Positions 1 to 9,357 of a DNA stretch of 64,000 nucleotides are shown here, in pieces. How positions within the stretch are numbered: the first letter of the stretch is position 1; every line of letters starts with the position of its first letter. Below the pieces are notes generated by a model that had not been told where the DNA came from, ran no database searches, and saw only the letters and a program-made list of their open reading frames with translations. The position numbers were made by a program, and so were the translations under genes. Source of the stretch: an uncultured Saprospiraceae bacterium (lineage in GTDB: Bacteria > Bacteroidota > Bacteroidia > Chitinophagales > Saprospiraceae); the NCBI GenBank assembly GCA_938045585.1, contig CALIAU010000005.1, forward strand, positions 62,001 through 126,000, written 5' to 3'.

Positions 1-257
1 CTATTACTTACCTGACCATTTATAGAACTAAAACTAGATGCCACATTAGGGCCTGACCATATCTCCATGTTTTCAAATTCTGGCTCTTGAAAATCACCGT
101 TCACATTTTCCATTTTAAACCGCACAGACAAGGTATTTCCAATAAGGATGGAGTCATTAGAAATTTCTACAGTGAGATTTGCCTGTGAAAATCCAATTGC
201 CTGTTGCGCGGCAATCAGTATACATATCATTCCTATTTTAGTAAAAAAGCGTTTCAT
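1..257 (-). CDS. batD: BatD, N-terminal part (cut by window edge)
   Basis: Only the first 85 codons are inside the window; the gene continues beyond base 1. The ATG at 257-255 begins a signal peptide (MKRFFTKIGMICILIAAQQ then AIGFSQA), followed by a beta-rich stretch (LTVEISNDSILIGNTLSVRF ...) ending near NGQVSN, which matches the start of BatD family oxygen-tolerance proteins (large periplasmic, membrane-anchored). It lies 53 bases after batC in the same direction, the usual batA-batB-batC-batD order. The role of BatD is only loosely known: Bat proteins form an inner-membrane/periplasm complex linked to aerotolerance and stress in Bacteroides. Identification rests on both sequence and position. 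Confidence 0.85.
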   Translation of the reverse strand, partial: MKRFFTKIGMICILIAAQQAIGFSQANLTVEISNDSILIGNTLSVRFKMENVNGDFQEPEFENMEIWSGPNVASSFSSINGQVSN

Positions 258-310
258 GCTAGATCAAAATTAAATCTATTTTTTGAATATTATTTTAGGT
301 CAAGTAAATG

Positions 311-1083
<773 letters not shown>

Positions 1084-1084
<1 letters not shown>

Positions 1085-2103
1085 TAGGCTTCTGCTGTTT
1101 CTATTCGTTTTCTCCTTTTATTGTTTATTAAGAACTCTATTGCAAGAAAAAGAATTCCAAAAAATAAGAAATATTGGAAGTAACTTTCAAAATCCGAAAA
1201 TGACCGTTGCTCCACTTCCTTTTTCTCCAATTTTTGCAATTCTGATTGTATATCAGCGATAAGTTCATCTCCTTCATTTAGCAAATATGTTTCGCCCTGT
1301 CCAGCTTCTGCTATATCCTGCATTACCGCAATATTCAGTTTACTTTTTACTGGTATCCCTGACTTATCCACTTTATATTCCTTTCTTCCTCTATTCATAA
1401 TTGGGACCACATCCCCATCCTCAGTCCCTACTCCTATCGTATAAATAAACGTCCCATTCTCTTGAGCGACTCGCGCAGCTTGAATTGCTTCCAAGTCATG
1501 GTTTTCTCCATCAGAAATTATTATCATTGCCTTCTGCGACTTTTCTCCTTCATTAAATGCAGAGACACCTAAATCTATTGCATCAGCTATTGCCGTCCCT
1601 TGGGTACCCGCTTGATTTGTATTTGCGCTTTTTATAAACAATTCTGCTGCCGCAAAATCATTGGATAAGGGCATCTGCAAATAAGCACTCCCCGCAAAAT
1701 AAATAAGTCCAATCCTATTTCCTTTTAGCGAACGAATCAAATCAACTGCCATTCGTTTTGCGCGCTCTAGACGGTTTGGAGATATATCCTCCGCCATCAT
1801 ACTTTGTGAAATATCTAAAGCAATAATCACATCCGAACTTTTTGCTTTTACTTTTTGGCGCTTAGTCCCCCACTGCGGATTTGCCCACGCTATTGCAAGA
1901 AAGGCAAGACTTAGACAAAAGAAAATAATCTTCAACCACTCATAGAATTTTGACCACTCTGGCATGAGTCTATTAAACATACCCAGATCCATCAGCGTCT
2001 TTAAGTTCCTTTGCTTTATGTGCAAGGACAAAAAGAGCAAAAGTAGCACGACCGGAACCAGTGCTAAGAAATACATGCCTTCTATATTTTCAAATTGAAA
2101 CAT
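1084..2103 (-). CDS. batB: BatB, VWA domain membrane protein
   Basis: 339 residues. Two N-terminal membrane segments (about 11-28 and 56-75), a von Willebrand factor A domain (about 90-290) and a C-terminal membrane segment (about 305-328). The MIDAS metal site is complete: DISQS at 97-101, Thr170 and Asp198 (IISDG). Bat VWA proteins sit in the inner membrane with the VWA domain in the periplasm and probably bind partner proteins through Mg2+. The gene begins on the base after the batA stop and overlaps batC by one base, so the three are co-translated. BatB rather than BatA is assigned by gene order and by the N-terminal sequence MFQFENIEGMYFL. Confidence 0.92.
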
Positions 2104-3111
2104 CTATGGTATTCTTCTTAAGAAAACATGGGTTAATAAAAATTCAATCAATAGAAACACGAGTGCATAGCCCATAAATGATCTAAACTTCTCTGTATAT
2201 CTTTTGAAGACGGTGACGTCTATTTCTGTTTTTTCTAATTGATCTATCTCCTGATAAATTTGTTCCAATTGGTCCTCTGAGGTTGCTCTGTAGTATTTAC
2301 CACCTGTAGAGCCAGCGATCTCTTTCAACAACTGTTCATCAATTTCCACCTTTGCCATCCCAAATACATACCGGCCATCACTTCTTCTACTTACGGGTGA
2401 TATGGCATTACCCAAACTTCCTACCCCAATTGTATATACCTTCACACCTATCTCCTTTGCTATTTCAGCAGCGGTCATTGGTTTGATATAGCCTGCATTA
2501 TTCACTCCATCCGTCAACAAAATCACCACCTTACTTTTTGCTTCACTCGTTTTCAGTCTATTAACTGCTGATGCTAGCCCCATTCCAATAGCTGTTCCAT
2601 CATCTAAAATTCCGCACTCCAGGCTAGACAAAAAATTCTTAACCACTCGGTGATCTGTCGTAATTGGACACTGTGTAAAACTCTCTCCCGCAAAGACTAC
2701 CAATCCAATTCGGTCAAACTTTCGCTTGTCTACAAAACGCGTTGCTACCTCCTTACTTACACTCAATCGGTCAGGATCAAAATCCTTAGCCAACATACTA
2801 GAAGACAAATCCATAATCATCATGATATCAATCCCTTCTGCTTTCTCTTCTTCTTCTGTAAGACTCAACTGCGGTCTGGCAAGAGCGATTACTAGGAAAC
2901 AATACCCCAGGGCTCTAAGTATAGGGATTAATTTACGCAGCATGCCTCTCCAAGATTCCTTTGGACTAATACCATGCGTATCCGACAAGGTTATATGTAC
3001 AGTGCGTTGTGGTCGTTTCATGAAATACCACAATAGGTAGAGGGGTATTGCCAAAAGCAAAATAAAAAACCCAGGGTTTTCAAAATGCATATTTCCAAAA
3101 ATACTACTCAT
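2104..3111 (-). CDS. batA: BatA, VWA domain membrane protein
   Basis: 335 residues with the same build as BatB: membrane segments at about 15-31 and 62-78, a VWA domain about 93-285 and a final membrane helix near 312-330. The MIDAS motif is intact (DLSSS 101-105, Thr173, Asp201 in LLTDG). The N-terminus (HFENPGFFILLLAIPL) is typical of BatA. It overlaps the upstream gene by 8 bases and is followed directly by batB. It is probably part of the inner-membrane Bat complex powered or remodelled by the MoxR ATPase encoded at the head of the operon. Confidence 0.92.
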   Translation of the reverse strand: MSSIFGNMHFENPGFFILLLAIPLYLLWYFMKRPQRTVHITLSDTHGISPKESWRGMLRKLIPILRALGYCFLVIALARPQLSLTEEEEKAEGIDIMMIMDLSSSMLAKDFDPDRLSVSKEVATRFVDKRKFDRIGLVVFAGESFTQCPITTDHRVVKNFLSSLECGILDDGTAIGMGLASAVNRLKTSEAKSKVVILLTDGVNNAGYIKPMTAAEIAKEIGVKVYTIGVGSLGNAISPVSRRSDGRYVFGMAKVEIDEQLLKEIAGSTGGKYYRATSEDQLEQIYQEIDQLEKTEIDVTVFKRYTEKFRSFMGYALVFLLIEFLLTHVFLRRIP

Positions 3112-4129
3112 CCTCTTCTATCATTCTATCGCGTTTCGTATGATATACTAGGTCATAGGTTTTTTCTAGAAACTCGCTATGAATATTTCCTGTAGGTCTT
3201 GCCTTCGCAAACTTTACTAAATCTGCCATAGTCAGAATTTCTTTCAAATCACGTTCGTGTACATCTGGAAACTCTACCGTTTTTAATTTGCTGAGTATTT
3301 CTTCCGTGGTCAACTCGAGGGCCGGAATATTATATCTATTTTCTAAATACTCTCGAGCAACAAAGGTAAGATCTGATTGGTATTCTTTGATATCTGTTTC
3401 CCAAGGCTTTTCCGTTTTTAATCTATCTAGCTTTTCCAATGCAATCTCATGTGCAGGCCTTATAACGATGACCTCTTCTACTTTTTCTACATGGACTTCT
3501 TCTTTCTTAAATTTCTTTATTAGATAGTACGCCAAGAAACAAAGTCCTAGACCTAATAAGACATAGGCTATCCACAAATAATCTCTCCAGGTTTTTGGCT
3601 CATCAATAATAGTTTTAATGCCTGCTATAGCAGAGGTCGTATCTTGGTGCACATAATCTGAAGGGGGCAAGACAAAGACACGCTTATTCACGGTAGGCAT
3701 CCTTTCAACTGTAGCATTTGTATCTATTTCTACATGCAAACCCGGCACATCAAAAACACCATAATCCCAGATGCGTCCAACAACATTCACACTGTAAGTG
3801 AATATGCCACTTCTCTTGGTCCATTCTGTCGACTTAGGTTTGTATTCTAACTGATTTACAGGCCAGCTACCATAGTCTTCAATTTCAAAATCCGCATATT
3901 GTAGTTCTGCAGTAGAATCCTTAAACATCTCGTTTAGATTAAGCATACTATCCAGACTGACTAGACTAAGATTCCGAATAGCATTCTCATAGGGTACATT
4001 CACTCTGTAGTTTATCTTGAATAACTCACCCACCTCTAGAGTATCTTTCTCTGGTACACCAATAGATACTATCTGAGCAGATAGCTGTATTGAAACAAGA
4101 AAAGCAAATATGATATACACTATTCTCAC
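3104..4129 (-). CDS. Bat operon membrane-anchored protein of unknown function
   Basis: 341 residues: a signal peptide (about 1-18, ending QLSA), a beta-rich periplasmic domain (about 20-165) that looks like a BatD-type Ig-like fold, one membrane helix (about 185-205, YLWIAYVLLGLGLCFLAYYL), and a cytosolic helical domain (about 225-335; AHEIALEKLDRLKTEKPW). That last part resembles the DUF4381-like tails found between DUF58 and BatA genes in Bacteroidota. It overlaps the DUF58 gene by 4 bases and batA by 8. No enzymatic motif is visible. The topology suggests it links the cytosolic MoxR/DUF58 pair to the periplasmic Bat proteins; this is inference. Confidence 0.8.
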   Translation of the reverse strand: MRIVYIIFAFLVSIQLSAQIVSIGVPEKDTLEVGELFKINYRVNVPYENAIRNLSLVSLDSMLNLNEMFKDSTAELQYADFEIEDYGSWPVNQLEYKPKSTEWTKRSGIFTYSVNVVGRIWDYGVFDVPGLHVEIDTNATVERMPTVNKRVFVLPPSDYVHQDTTSAIAGIKTIIDEPKTWRDYLWIAYVLLGLGLCFLAYYLIKKFKKEEVHVEKVEEVIVIRPAHEIALEKLDRLKTEKPWETDIKEYQSDLTFVAREYLENRYNIPALELTTEEILSKLKTVEFPDVHERDLKEILTMADLVKFAKARPTGNIHSEFLEKTYDLVYHTKRDRMIEEDE

Positions 4130-4998
4130 CTACCTCGCTTTTTAAAAAATTTCAACATAGCTTTCACATAATCTTCATCCGTAGGAAGACTAAGTACATC
4201 TAGGCCTCTACGTGAAAAATTTGTTGTGAAATAATTATAGTTGTCCGTATACCAGTCTTCATATTTCTTACGTACAGATTTACTATTGGTATCTAATTCC
4301 ATGAATTTTCCAGTCTCTGCATCTTGGACACGTACTATGCCGACTGAGGGAAGTGACTGTTCCGTCTTATCGAACAAGTGCATTCCCACGATATCATGTT
4401 TCCGCGAAGCGATATTTAATGCATTCTCATATCCTTGTGCCATAAAATCAGACATCAAGAAAACGATGCTTCGCTTCTTCTGTACATTATTTAGGTACTC
4501 CAGGGCAAGGGCAATATCTGTCCCTGTTCCCTCCGTTTCCATATAGAGTAATTCTCTTATAATCCTAAGAACATGCTTCTTCCCCTTTTTAGGTGGTACA
4601 TATTTTTCTATACGATCCGAGAAAAAGATAGCACCGACCTTGTCATTATTATTCATGGCAGAAAATGCTAAGACTGCACTAATTTCCGCCATCAATTCAC
4701 TTTTAAACTGCTTTCCAGTTCCAAAGTAAGAGCTCTTACTCAGATCCACTAGAAAGACAACAGTGAGTTCTCTTTCTTCTTCAAATACTTTGACCGAGGT
4801 ATTTCCTGTTCTTGCAGTTACATTCCAATCAATATTTCTTACATCATCACCATACTGATAATCCCTTACCTCACTAAAGGACATACCCTTTCCCTTAAAA
4901 GCACTACTGTACTCTCCTGAAAAAATATGCTTAGAAAGTCCTTTGGTTTTAATTTCAATTTTACGAACCTTCTTTAGTATTTCGTTAGCGTCGATCAT
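4126..4998 (-). CDS. DUF58 family protein
   Basis: 290 residues, soluble. It carries the diagnostic DUF58 signature around 41-65 (FSEVRDYQYGDDVRNIDWNV) followed by a VWA-like core starting VFLVDLSKSS at 81-90, which keeps a DxSxS metal-binding pattern. DUF58 proteins are encoded next to MoxR AAA+ ATPases across bacteria and are thought to be their adaptor or partner. The start overlaps the moxR stop by 4 bases (ATGA). Family assignment is firm; the biochemical role is not established. Confidence 0.92.
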   Translation of the reverse strand: MIDANEILKKVRKIEIKTKGLSKHIFSGEYSSAFKGKGMSFSEVRDYQYGDDVRNIDWNVTARTGNTSVKVFEEERELTVVFLVDLSKSSYFGTGKQFKSELMAEISAVLAFSAMNNNDKVGAIFFSDRIEKYVPPKKGKKHVLRIIRELLYMETEGTGTDIALALEYLNNVQKKRSIVFLMSDFMAQGYENALNIASRKHDIVGMHLFDKTEQSLPSVGIVRVQDAETGKFMELDTNSKSVRKKYEDWYTDNYNYFTTNFSRRGLDVLSLPTDEDYVKAMLKFFKKRGR

Positions 4999-5993
4999 GG
5001 AACTTCTACCGTGTCTAAAATTTCTTTTATAATATCCTCCTGTGAAATATTTTCTGCCTCTGCTTCGTACGTTACCCCAATACGGTGACGCATAACATCA
5101 TTACATACATTGCGCACGTCATCAGGGATGACATAGCCTCTTCTATTTAAGAATGCATACGCACGTGATGCTAGAGCAAGATTGATACTTGCCCTTGGTG
5201 ATCCACCATAGCTAATGAGTGGCTTAAGTTTGGCTAATTTGTATTCTTCTGGATTCCTACTTGCAAAAACAATATCGAGGATATAGTTTTCGATTTTTTC
5301 ATCCATGTAAATTTTCTTCACAAGTTTCCTTGCATTGAGAATCGTTTCTGGTTTAATTACTGGTGATATCTTTTGAGTCGTTTCTCCACTTACCGTTCTA
5401 CGAATAATCTCTCTTTCTTCTGCCTTGTTAGGATAGCCCACAACAACCTTCAACATAAATCTATCTACCTGCGCCTCTGGAAGTGGATAAGTACCCTCTT
5501 GTTCAATTGGGTTTTGTGTTGCTAAGACTAGGAATGGTTCTTTGAGCTGGAAACTATCTGTTCCAATCGTCACCTGTCTTTCTTGCATAGCTTCCAGTAA
5601 GGCACTTTGTACTTTCGCTGGCGCTCTATTGATCTCATCCGCTAGAATGAAATTTGAAAAGATAGGCCCCTTCCTAACATCAAACTCATTTTTATTTGGA
5701 TTATAGATCATGGTACCTATGATATCTGCAGGTAAAAGATCTGGAGTAAATTGTATCCTTTGAAATTGCGCATCAATAACTGACGCAAGTGTTTTTATGG
5801 ATAAGGTTTTTGCTAAACCTGGTAAACCTTCAAGCAAAACATGCCCGTCTGCTAATAGTCCCAAAAGGAGTCTTTGTAACATATACTTTTGTCCAACAAT
5901 CACCTTACTACTTTGGATATCTATCTGCTCAACAAAGGCGCTATCCTGATAAATTTGTTGGTTAAGTGCTTCAATATCTACTGAAACTTGCAT
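4995..5993 (-). CDS. MoxR family AAA+ ATPase
   Basis: 332 residues. Walker A GLPGLAKT at 56-63, Walker B FILADE at 115-120, sensor 1 region ATQNPIEQEG at 158-167, and the MoxR hallmark QVDRFM near 175-180. MoxR ATPases act as chaperone-like assemblers for VWA-containing complexes, here BatA and BatB. It is the first gene of the Bat operon. On the minus strand a CAACTTTG sequence (6022-6029) one base away from the TAnnTTTG consensus lies about 30 bases before the ATG and may be its promoter. Confidence 0.95.
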   Translation of the reverse strand: MQVSVDIEALNQQIYQDSAFVEQIDIQSSKVIVGQKYMLQRLLLGLLADGHVLLEGLPGLAKTLSIKTLASVIDAQFQRIQFTPDLLPADIIGTMIYNPNKNEFDVRKGPIFSNFILADEINRAPAKVQSALLEAMQERQVTIGTDSFQLKEPFLVLATQNPIEQEGTYPLPEAQVDRFMLKVVVGYPNKAEEREIIRRTVSGETTQKISPVIKPETILNARKLVKKIYMDEKIENYILDIVFASRNPEEYKLAKLKPLISYGGSPRASINLALASRAYAFLNRRGYVIPDDVRNVCNDVMRHRIGVTYEAEAENISQEDIIKEILDTVEVP

Positions 5994-6162
5994 AAATCGT
6001 TATTTTATTAGAAAATGTCTGCAAAGTTGTGAAAAAACTAAAAATTATGGCAATGGTTTTATTTAGTTTTGGATTAATGTTCTCTTAAAATCTATAAACG
6101 AATCTCGATTTTCTGTATTTCAATCAAAATCCCATTAACCTAGCCCGAAAATAGCATAAAAT

Positions 6163-6822
6163 ATGAACGTCTGGACCAAGCTGGCATTATCAAAATTGAC
6201 TATTATATTCTTATTTCTAGGAACGTATTCTTTATCTGGACAGATGGAGACAGCAGAAGCCTTTGATCTTATCCAGAATGATGGCCTTGTAATTCGTTTA
6301 AACTGTAATAAGGCTAAAATTGACACCCTAGGAAATATTATAAATAGAGGCGGATTAAAAGAAGCTACCAAGGCAAAACTAATCAAGGAACGCGAGAAAA
6401 CAATGCAGGAGTTTAATGAAAAAAATAAACGTGTTATTGCGCGTTTTGAAGAGCTCTACTCTTACTCAAAAGTATACTTCGTTCCCGATTCCTTGTTTAA
6501 AGAATTTGTGGAGGGCCGACGCGAAAACATTTTTGTAAATAATAAGAATGTACTTTTTTCAGAGACTAGTTTTCCAGACCATTTTGTCTTTGCTTATTTC
6601 GACTATAGCATGAAAATGAACGCACTTCGATTCAGACATTCAGAGTATAAACCACAAATCGCTGACTACAAACAAATAAAAGGAAAATTCCCAGCGGACA
6701 TCAAAGGATCTGGAGGAGTTATGGGTTTCCTTAAAACCCTCGTTACTTTTGGGAATAACTGGGAAGAATATTTAGATAAAACTATTAAGAATCTCCAATC
6801 CAAGTTTGAAGAACTCGATTGA
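6163..6822 (+). CDS. Secreted protein of unknown function
   Basis: 219 residues; not recognised. An N-terminal hydrophobic stretch (about 8-25, LSKLTIIFLFLGTYSLSGQ) looks like a signal peptide. The rest is charged, mainly alpha/beta, with a helical Lys/Glu-rich section at about 63-95 and aromatic-rich strands after it (HFVFAYFDYSMKMNALRF). No cysteines suggest a metal or disulfide role apart from one near 45. It is divergently arranged with the Bat operon and its stop codon directly abuts the stop of the convergent reductase gene. Probably periplasmic or lipid-facing; function unknown. Confidence 0.7.
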   Translation: MNVWTKLALSKLTIIFLFLGTYSLSGQMETAEAFDLIQNDGLVIRLNCNKAKIDTLGNIINRGGLKEATKAKLIKEREKTMQEFNEKNKRVIARFEELYSYSKVYFVPDSLFKEFVEGRRENIFVNNKNVLFSETSFPDHFVFAYFDYSMKMNALRFRHSEYKPQIADYKQIKGKFPADIKGSGGVMGFLKTLVTFGNNWEEYLDKTIKNLQSKFEELD

Positions 6823-7374
6823 TTATGTCTTTGCTAAAACAGCCTTTCCTAAAGAAACTATTTCTTTAACAAAGGCATTAATTTTTTTCTGGTACGTTGC
6901 ATCACTTACATTATCCTTATCGTCAAACTTATCATTTACATTTCCAGTAAGTAGCATATTCGGAGAAGGGTACCCAAAGGCTCCCATGATAAGTAACTGC
7001 ATTTGCATTGCTGCCCGCATACCCGCCATGCCTCCTACAGATACAGTTGCTGTACCTATTGCTTTACCCATAAATGGATTTTTTGCATAGTAGTCTACTA
7101 GATTCTTTAGGGCTGGAGAAAAGCTACCATTATATTCTGGAGAAACAAAAATGAACGCTTCTGCCTTAGTGAGAATCGTGTTTATATTTTGCATTGCCTC
7201 TGTCGGCTTGGGATGTGCAGTATACGTATATTCTAACATGGGTAGAGGATGTTGCATTAAATCCAACATAGTGGCTGTATTACCAGATGCTTCTACCGAC
7301 GCTGTAATTGCTTTTGCTACTTTATGCGTTGTTCTATTAGGTCTTGTACTTGATGAAACTACTACTATATGCAT
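6823..7374 (-). CDS. NADPH-dependent FMN reductase family protein
   Basis: 183 residues from the ATG at 7374, where the flavodoxin-like beta strand MHIVVVSSSTRPNRTTHKVA starts; a longer in-frame extension upstream has no such match. The phosphate-binding loop SSSTRPNR, the motif FVSPEYNGSFSPALKNLVDY (about 78-97) and GMAGMRAAMQMQLLI match the NAD(P)H-dependent FMN/quinone reductase family (ArsH/WrbA-related fold). It probably transfers electrons from NADPH via FMN to quinones or other acceptors in the cytosol; the exact substrate cannot be told. Convergent with the upstream gene, with stops touching; divergent from the sensor kinase gene. Confidence 0.88.
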   Translation of the reverse strand: MHIVVVSSSTRPNRTTHKVAKAITASVEASGNTATMLDLMQHPLPMLEYTYTAHPKPTEAMQNINTILTKAEAFIFVSPEYNGSFSPALKNLVDYYAKNPFMGKAIGTATVSVGGMAGMRAAMQMQLLIMGAFGYPSPNMLLTGNVNDKFDDKDNVSDATYQKKINAFVKEIVSLGKAVLAKT

Positions 7375-7433
7375 ACGATCTACAATTATTAATTTTACTT
7401 TTATATTCTCATAACAAGCAAAACACAAAACTG

Positions 7434-9122
7434 TTGCTGAAAAGCCTAATCAAATACTTTCCCTTATTCATCTTGCTGCTTATTTCAAGCAATTGCTTTT
7501 GCAATGATACCATTCTTATTAGAAATACGAAGATCCTTGACATCCAATTTGAAAACGATAGATTACAAATAAAAGATTTAGATGGATCCTACGAATATCT
7601 AAAATATGCCTGGACACCAGTTCCAGAATTTCCAAAACCCATCCAATGCTCTTTTCAAGAAACCTTTAATGAGGCAGCTATTGTTGATAGTCTAAACACT
7701 TTGGAAAAGGAGTATTTTGCTATTGGTAACACGCTGATAGAAGGCTGCCAAGATTTCCAACTTGTGAATTCGTTTCCATCCAAAATTAGCTGTCTTAGCT
7801 CATACAACAGTAAAGAGTTTTTAGTAGGCACTCTAGGTGATGGCATTTACGTATGCCAAGGATCTCAAAAGCAAAAACTCTACATTCCAAATCTAAGCCT
7901 TCCGGAAACAATATTACAATTGGAACAAATAGGAGATGATATTATTATGAACACAGGAAATAATATTTCTTCGTTCAATGCTACAAGTTTTCTTGTATCC
8001 CAGATTTACAACTCGAAGCAATCACTCAAAATGGAAACAGACAATCTTCAAAATTTGTGGATTGTTGATGGGAACAAACTCGTATGTAACTCGCAACTTT
8101 ATAATCCCAATTTAAATGAATGTAAGATTCAAAGTTTCGGAGCAAATTCGGACAAAATAACGAGCGAAAGCAATATTGATGTTTCCTATTTCACTTACTA
8201 TCCTAAAAACCAATCTGAAGTAGAATACTCCTACCGTTTGGATGAAGAAAACTGGCTTGCTACCGAAAATGAGAGTGTACGATTTAGCAATTTATCCCCA
8301 GGCCAACATCGATTTGAAGTACGAAGCACTGTAGATGGACAGACGTACTCACTTCCTGCAGTAAAGTCGTTTAGAGTAGAATCTACCTTAAAAGATTCCA
8401 TTTGGCCTCTTATCCTGGGATTTACTAGCTTGTTAGTATTAGGGTTTATACTTGCTCTATGGAAGCAAAATAATGACACAAAAGAATTGAGTAGATCAAG
8501 AGATAAATTACAATTAGAAAACGAACTTCTTAAGTCTAAACAGAAGGTATTGGAATTACAAATGAATCCTCACTTCTTATTCAACACCCTTAATTCCATT
8601 CAGGGCCTAATAGCGCTCAAAAAAAATAAAGAAGCAAGACAATACCTAAAAGAATTCTCGCAGATGATGCGATCCATTCTACAATCCAGTCGGGAAGAAA
8701 ATATAACTGTTGCGGATGAAATCAAGTTCTTGAAAAATTATATGTCGTTAGAACAAATGGCTCGGAATAACGCCTTTGACTTTGAAGTAGTTATTGACAA
8801 AAATCTAGACCTAGAAAAAAGGATACCTGTTATGATCTTACAGGCACTCTTAGAAAACTCCATACTTCACGGTGTAGCACCAATGCACGGAACTGGCCAT
8901 ATTGTGCTCAAATTAGAAGAGCAGAATGGAAAATTACATTGTACGGTTACAGATAACGGAGTTGGGATGGATACAGGAAAAAAAGACGTACAAGGACATA
9001 AAAGTTATGCCGGAGATATCATTAAAGAACGGCTTAAGAAATATAATATAAAAGAAGTTGTATATAAGGTTCCAGAAAGTGGTAAGGGTGTTATAGCTGA
9101 GGTTGTACTTCCCTTTCTCTAA
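7434..9122 (+). CDS. LytS/YehU-type sensor histidine kinase
   Basis: About 562 residues from a TTG at 7434, which gives a clean signal peptide (LKSLIKYFPLFILLLISSNCFC). An ATG at 7344 in the same frame would add a non-conserved tail and overlap the divergent reductase gene. Domains: a degenerate periplasmic sensor part, a Y_Y_Y-like Ig domain (about 245-320), a membrane helix (about 322-342), a short coiled coil, then a His_kinase domain with NPHFLFN at about 378-384, an N-box (ALLENSILHG) at about 470 and a G-box (DNGVGMD) at about 507. The family phosphorylates LytTR response regulators, but none is encoded nearby, so this is an orphan kinase. Confidence 0.85.
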   Translation: MLKSLIKYFPLFILLLISSNCFCNDTILIRNTKILDIQFENDRLQIKDLDGSYEYLKYAWTPVPEFPKPIQCSFQETFNEAAIVDSLNTLEKEYFAIGNTLIEGCQDFQLVNSFPSKISCLSSYNSKEFLVGTLGDGIYVCQGSQKQKLYIPNLSLPETILQLEQIGDDIIMNTGNNISSFNATSFLVSQIYNSKQSLKMETDNLQNLWIVDGNKLVCNSQLYNPNLNECKIQSFGANSDKITSESNIDVSYFTYYPKNQSEVEYSYRLDEENWLATENESVRFSNLSPGQHRFEVRSTVDGQTYSLPAVKSFRVESTLKDSIWPLILGFTSLLVLGFILALWKQNNDTKELSRSRDKLQLENELLKSKQKVLELQMNPHFLFNTLNSIQGLIALKKNKEARQYLKEFSQMMRSILQSSREENITVADEIKFLKNYMSLEQMARNNAFDFEVVIDKNLDLEKRIPVMILQALLENSILHGVAPMHGTGHIVLKLEEQNGKLHCTVTDNGVGMDTGKKDVQGHKSYAGDIIKERLKKYNIKEVVYKVPESGKGVIAEVVLPFL

Positions 9123-9156
9123 AAAAAAACAGGGCACAAGAATATCTTACACCCTG
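9121..9156 (-). terminator. Terminator-like hairpin reading leftwards
   Basis: Bases 9130-9156 form inverted arms CAGGGCACAAGA / TCTTACACCCTG around a 3-base loop. Read as minus-strand RNA all 12 pairs form (three of them G-U), followed by a run of nine U from 9129-9121. Read as plus-strand RNA the three central pairs fail and there is no U run. No minus-strand gene precedes it within the intergenic region, so it is either a poor terminator for the kinase gene or ends an unseen leftward RNA. Confidence 0.45.
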
Positions 9157-9357
9157 CATAACCCCAAAAAACCAATTGAAAACAATCTACTTTGAAAAGT
9201 TTCTTAGGAAATATATTTTTTTGGACACACTAAAAATAGAGTATCTCTTTAGTATATGACGTGAGTTTTACAAAAAGCCACATAAAATATTAAGAAAATT
9301 TTAAATTTAACTTTAACATATACATAAGCTATTGTTAATCAAATAACTAATAATAAA

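Noticed and set aside
7344-7433. ATG at 7344 as start of the sensor kinase
   Set aside because: Would overlap the divergent reductase start and put the signal peptide 30 residues inside; TTG at 7434 fits better, although not proven.
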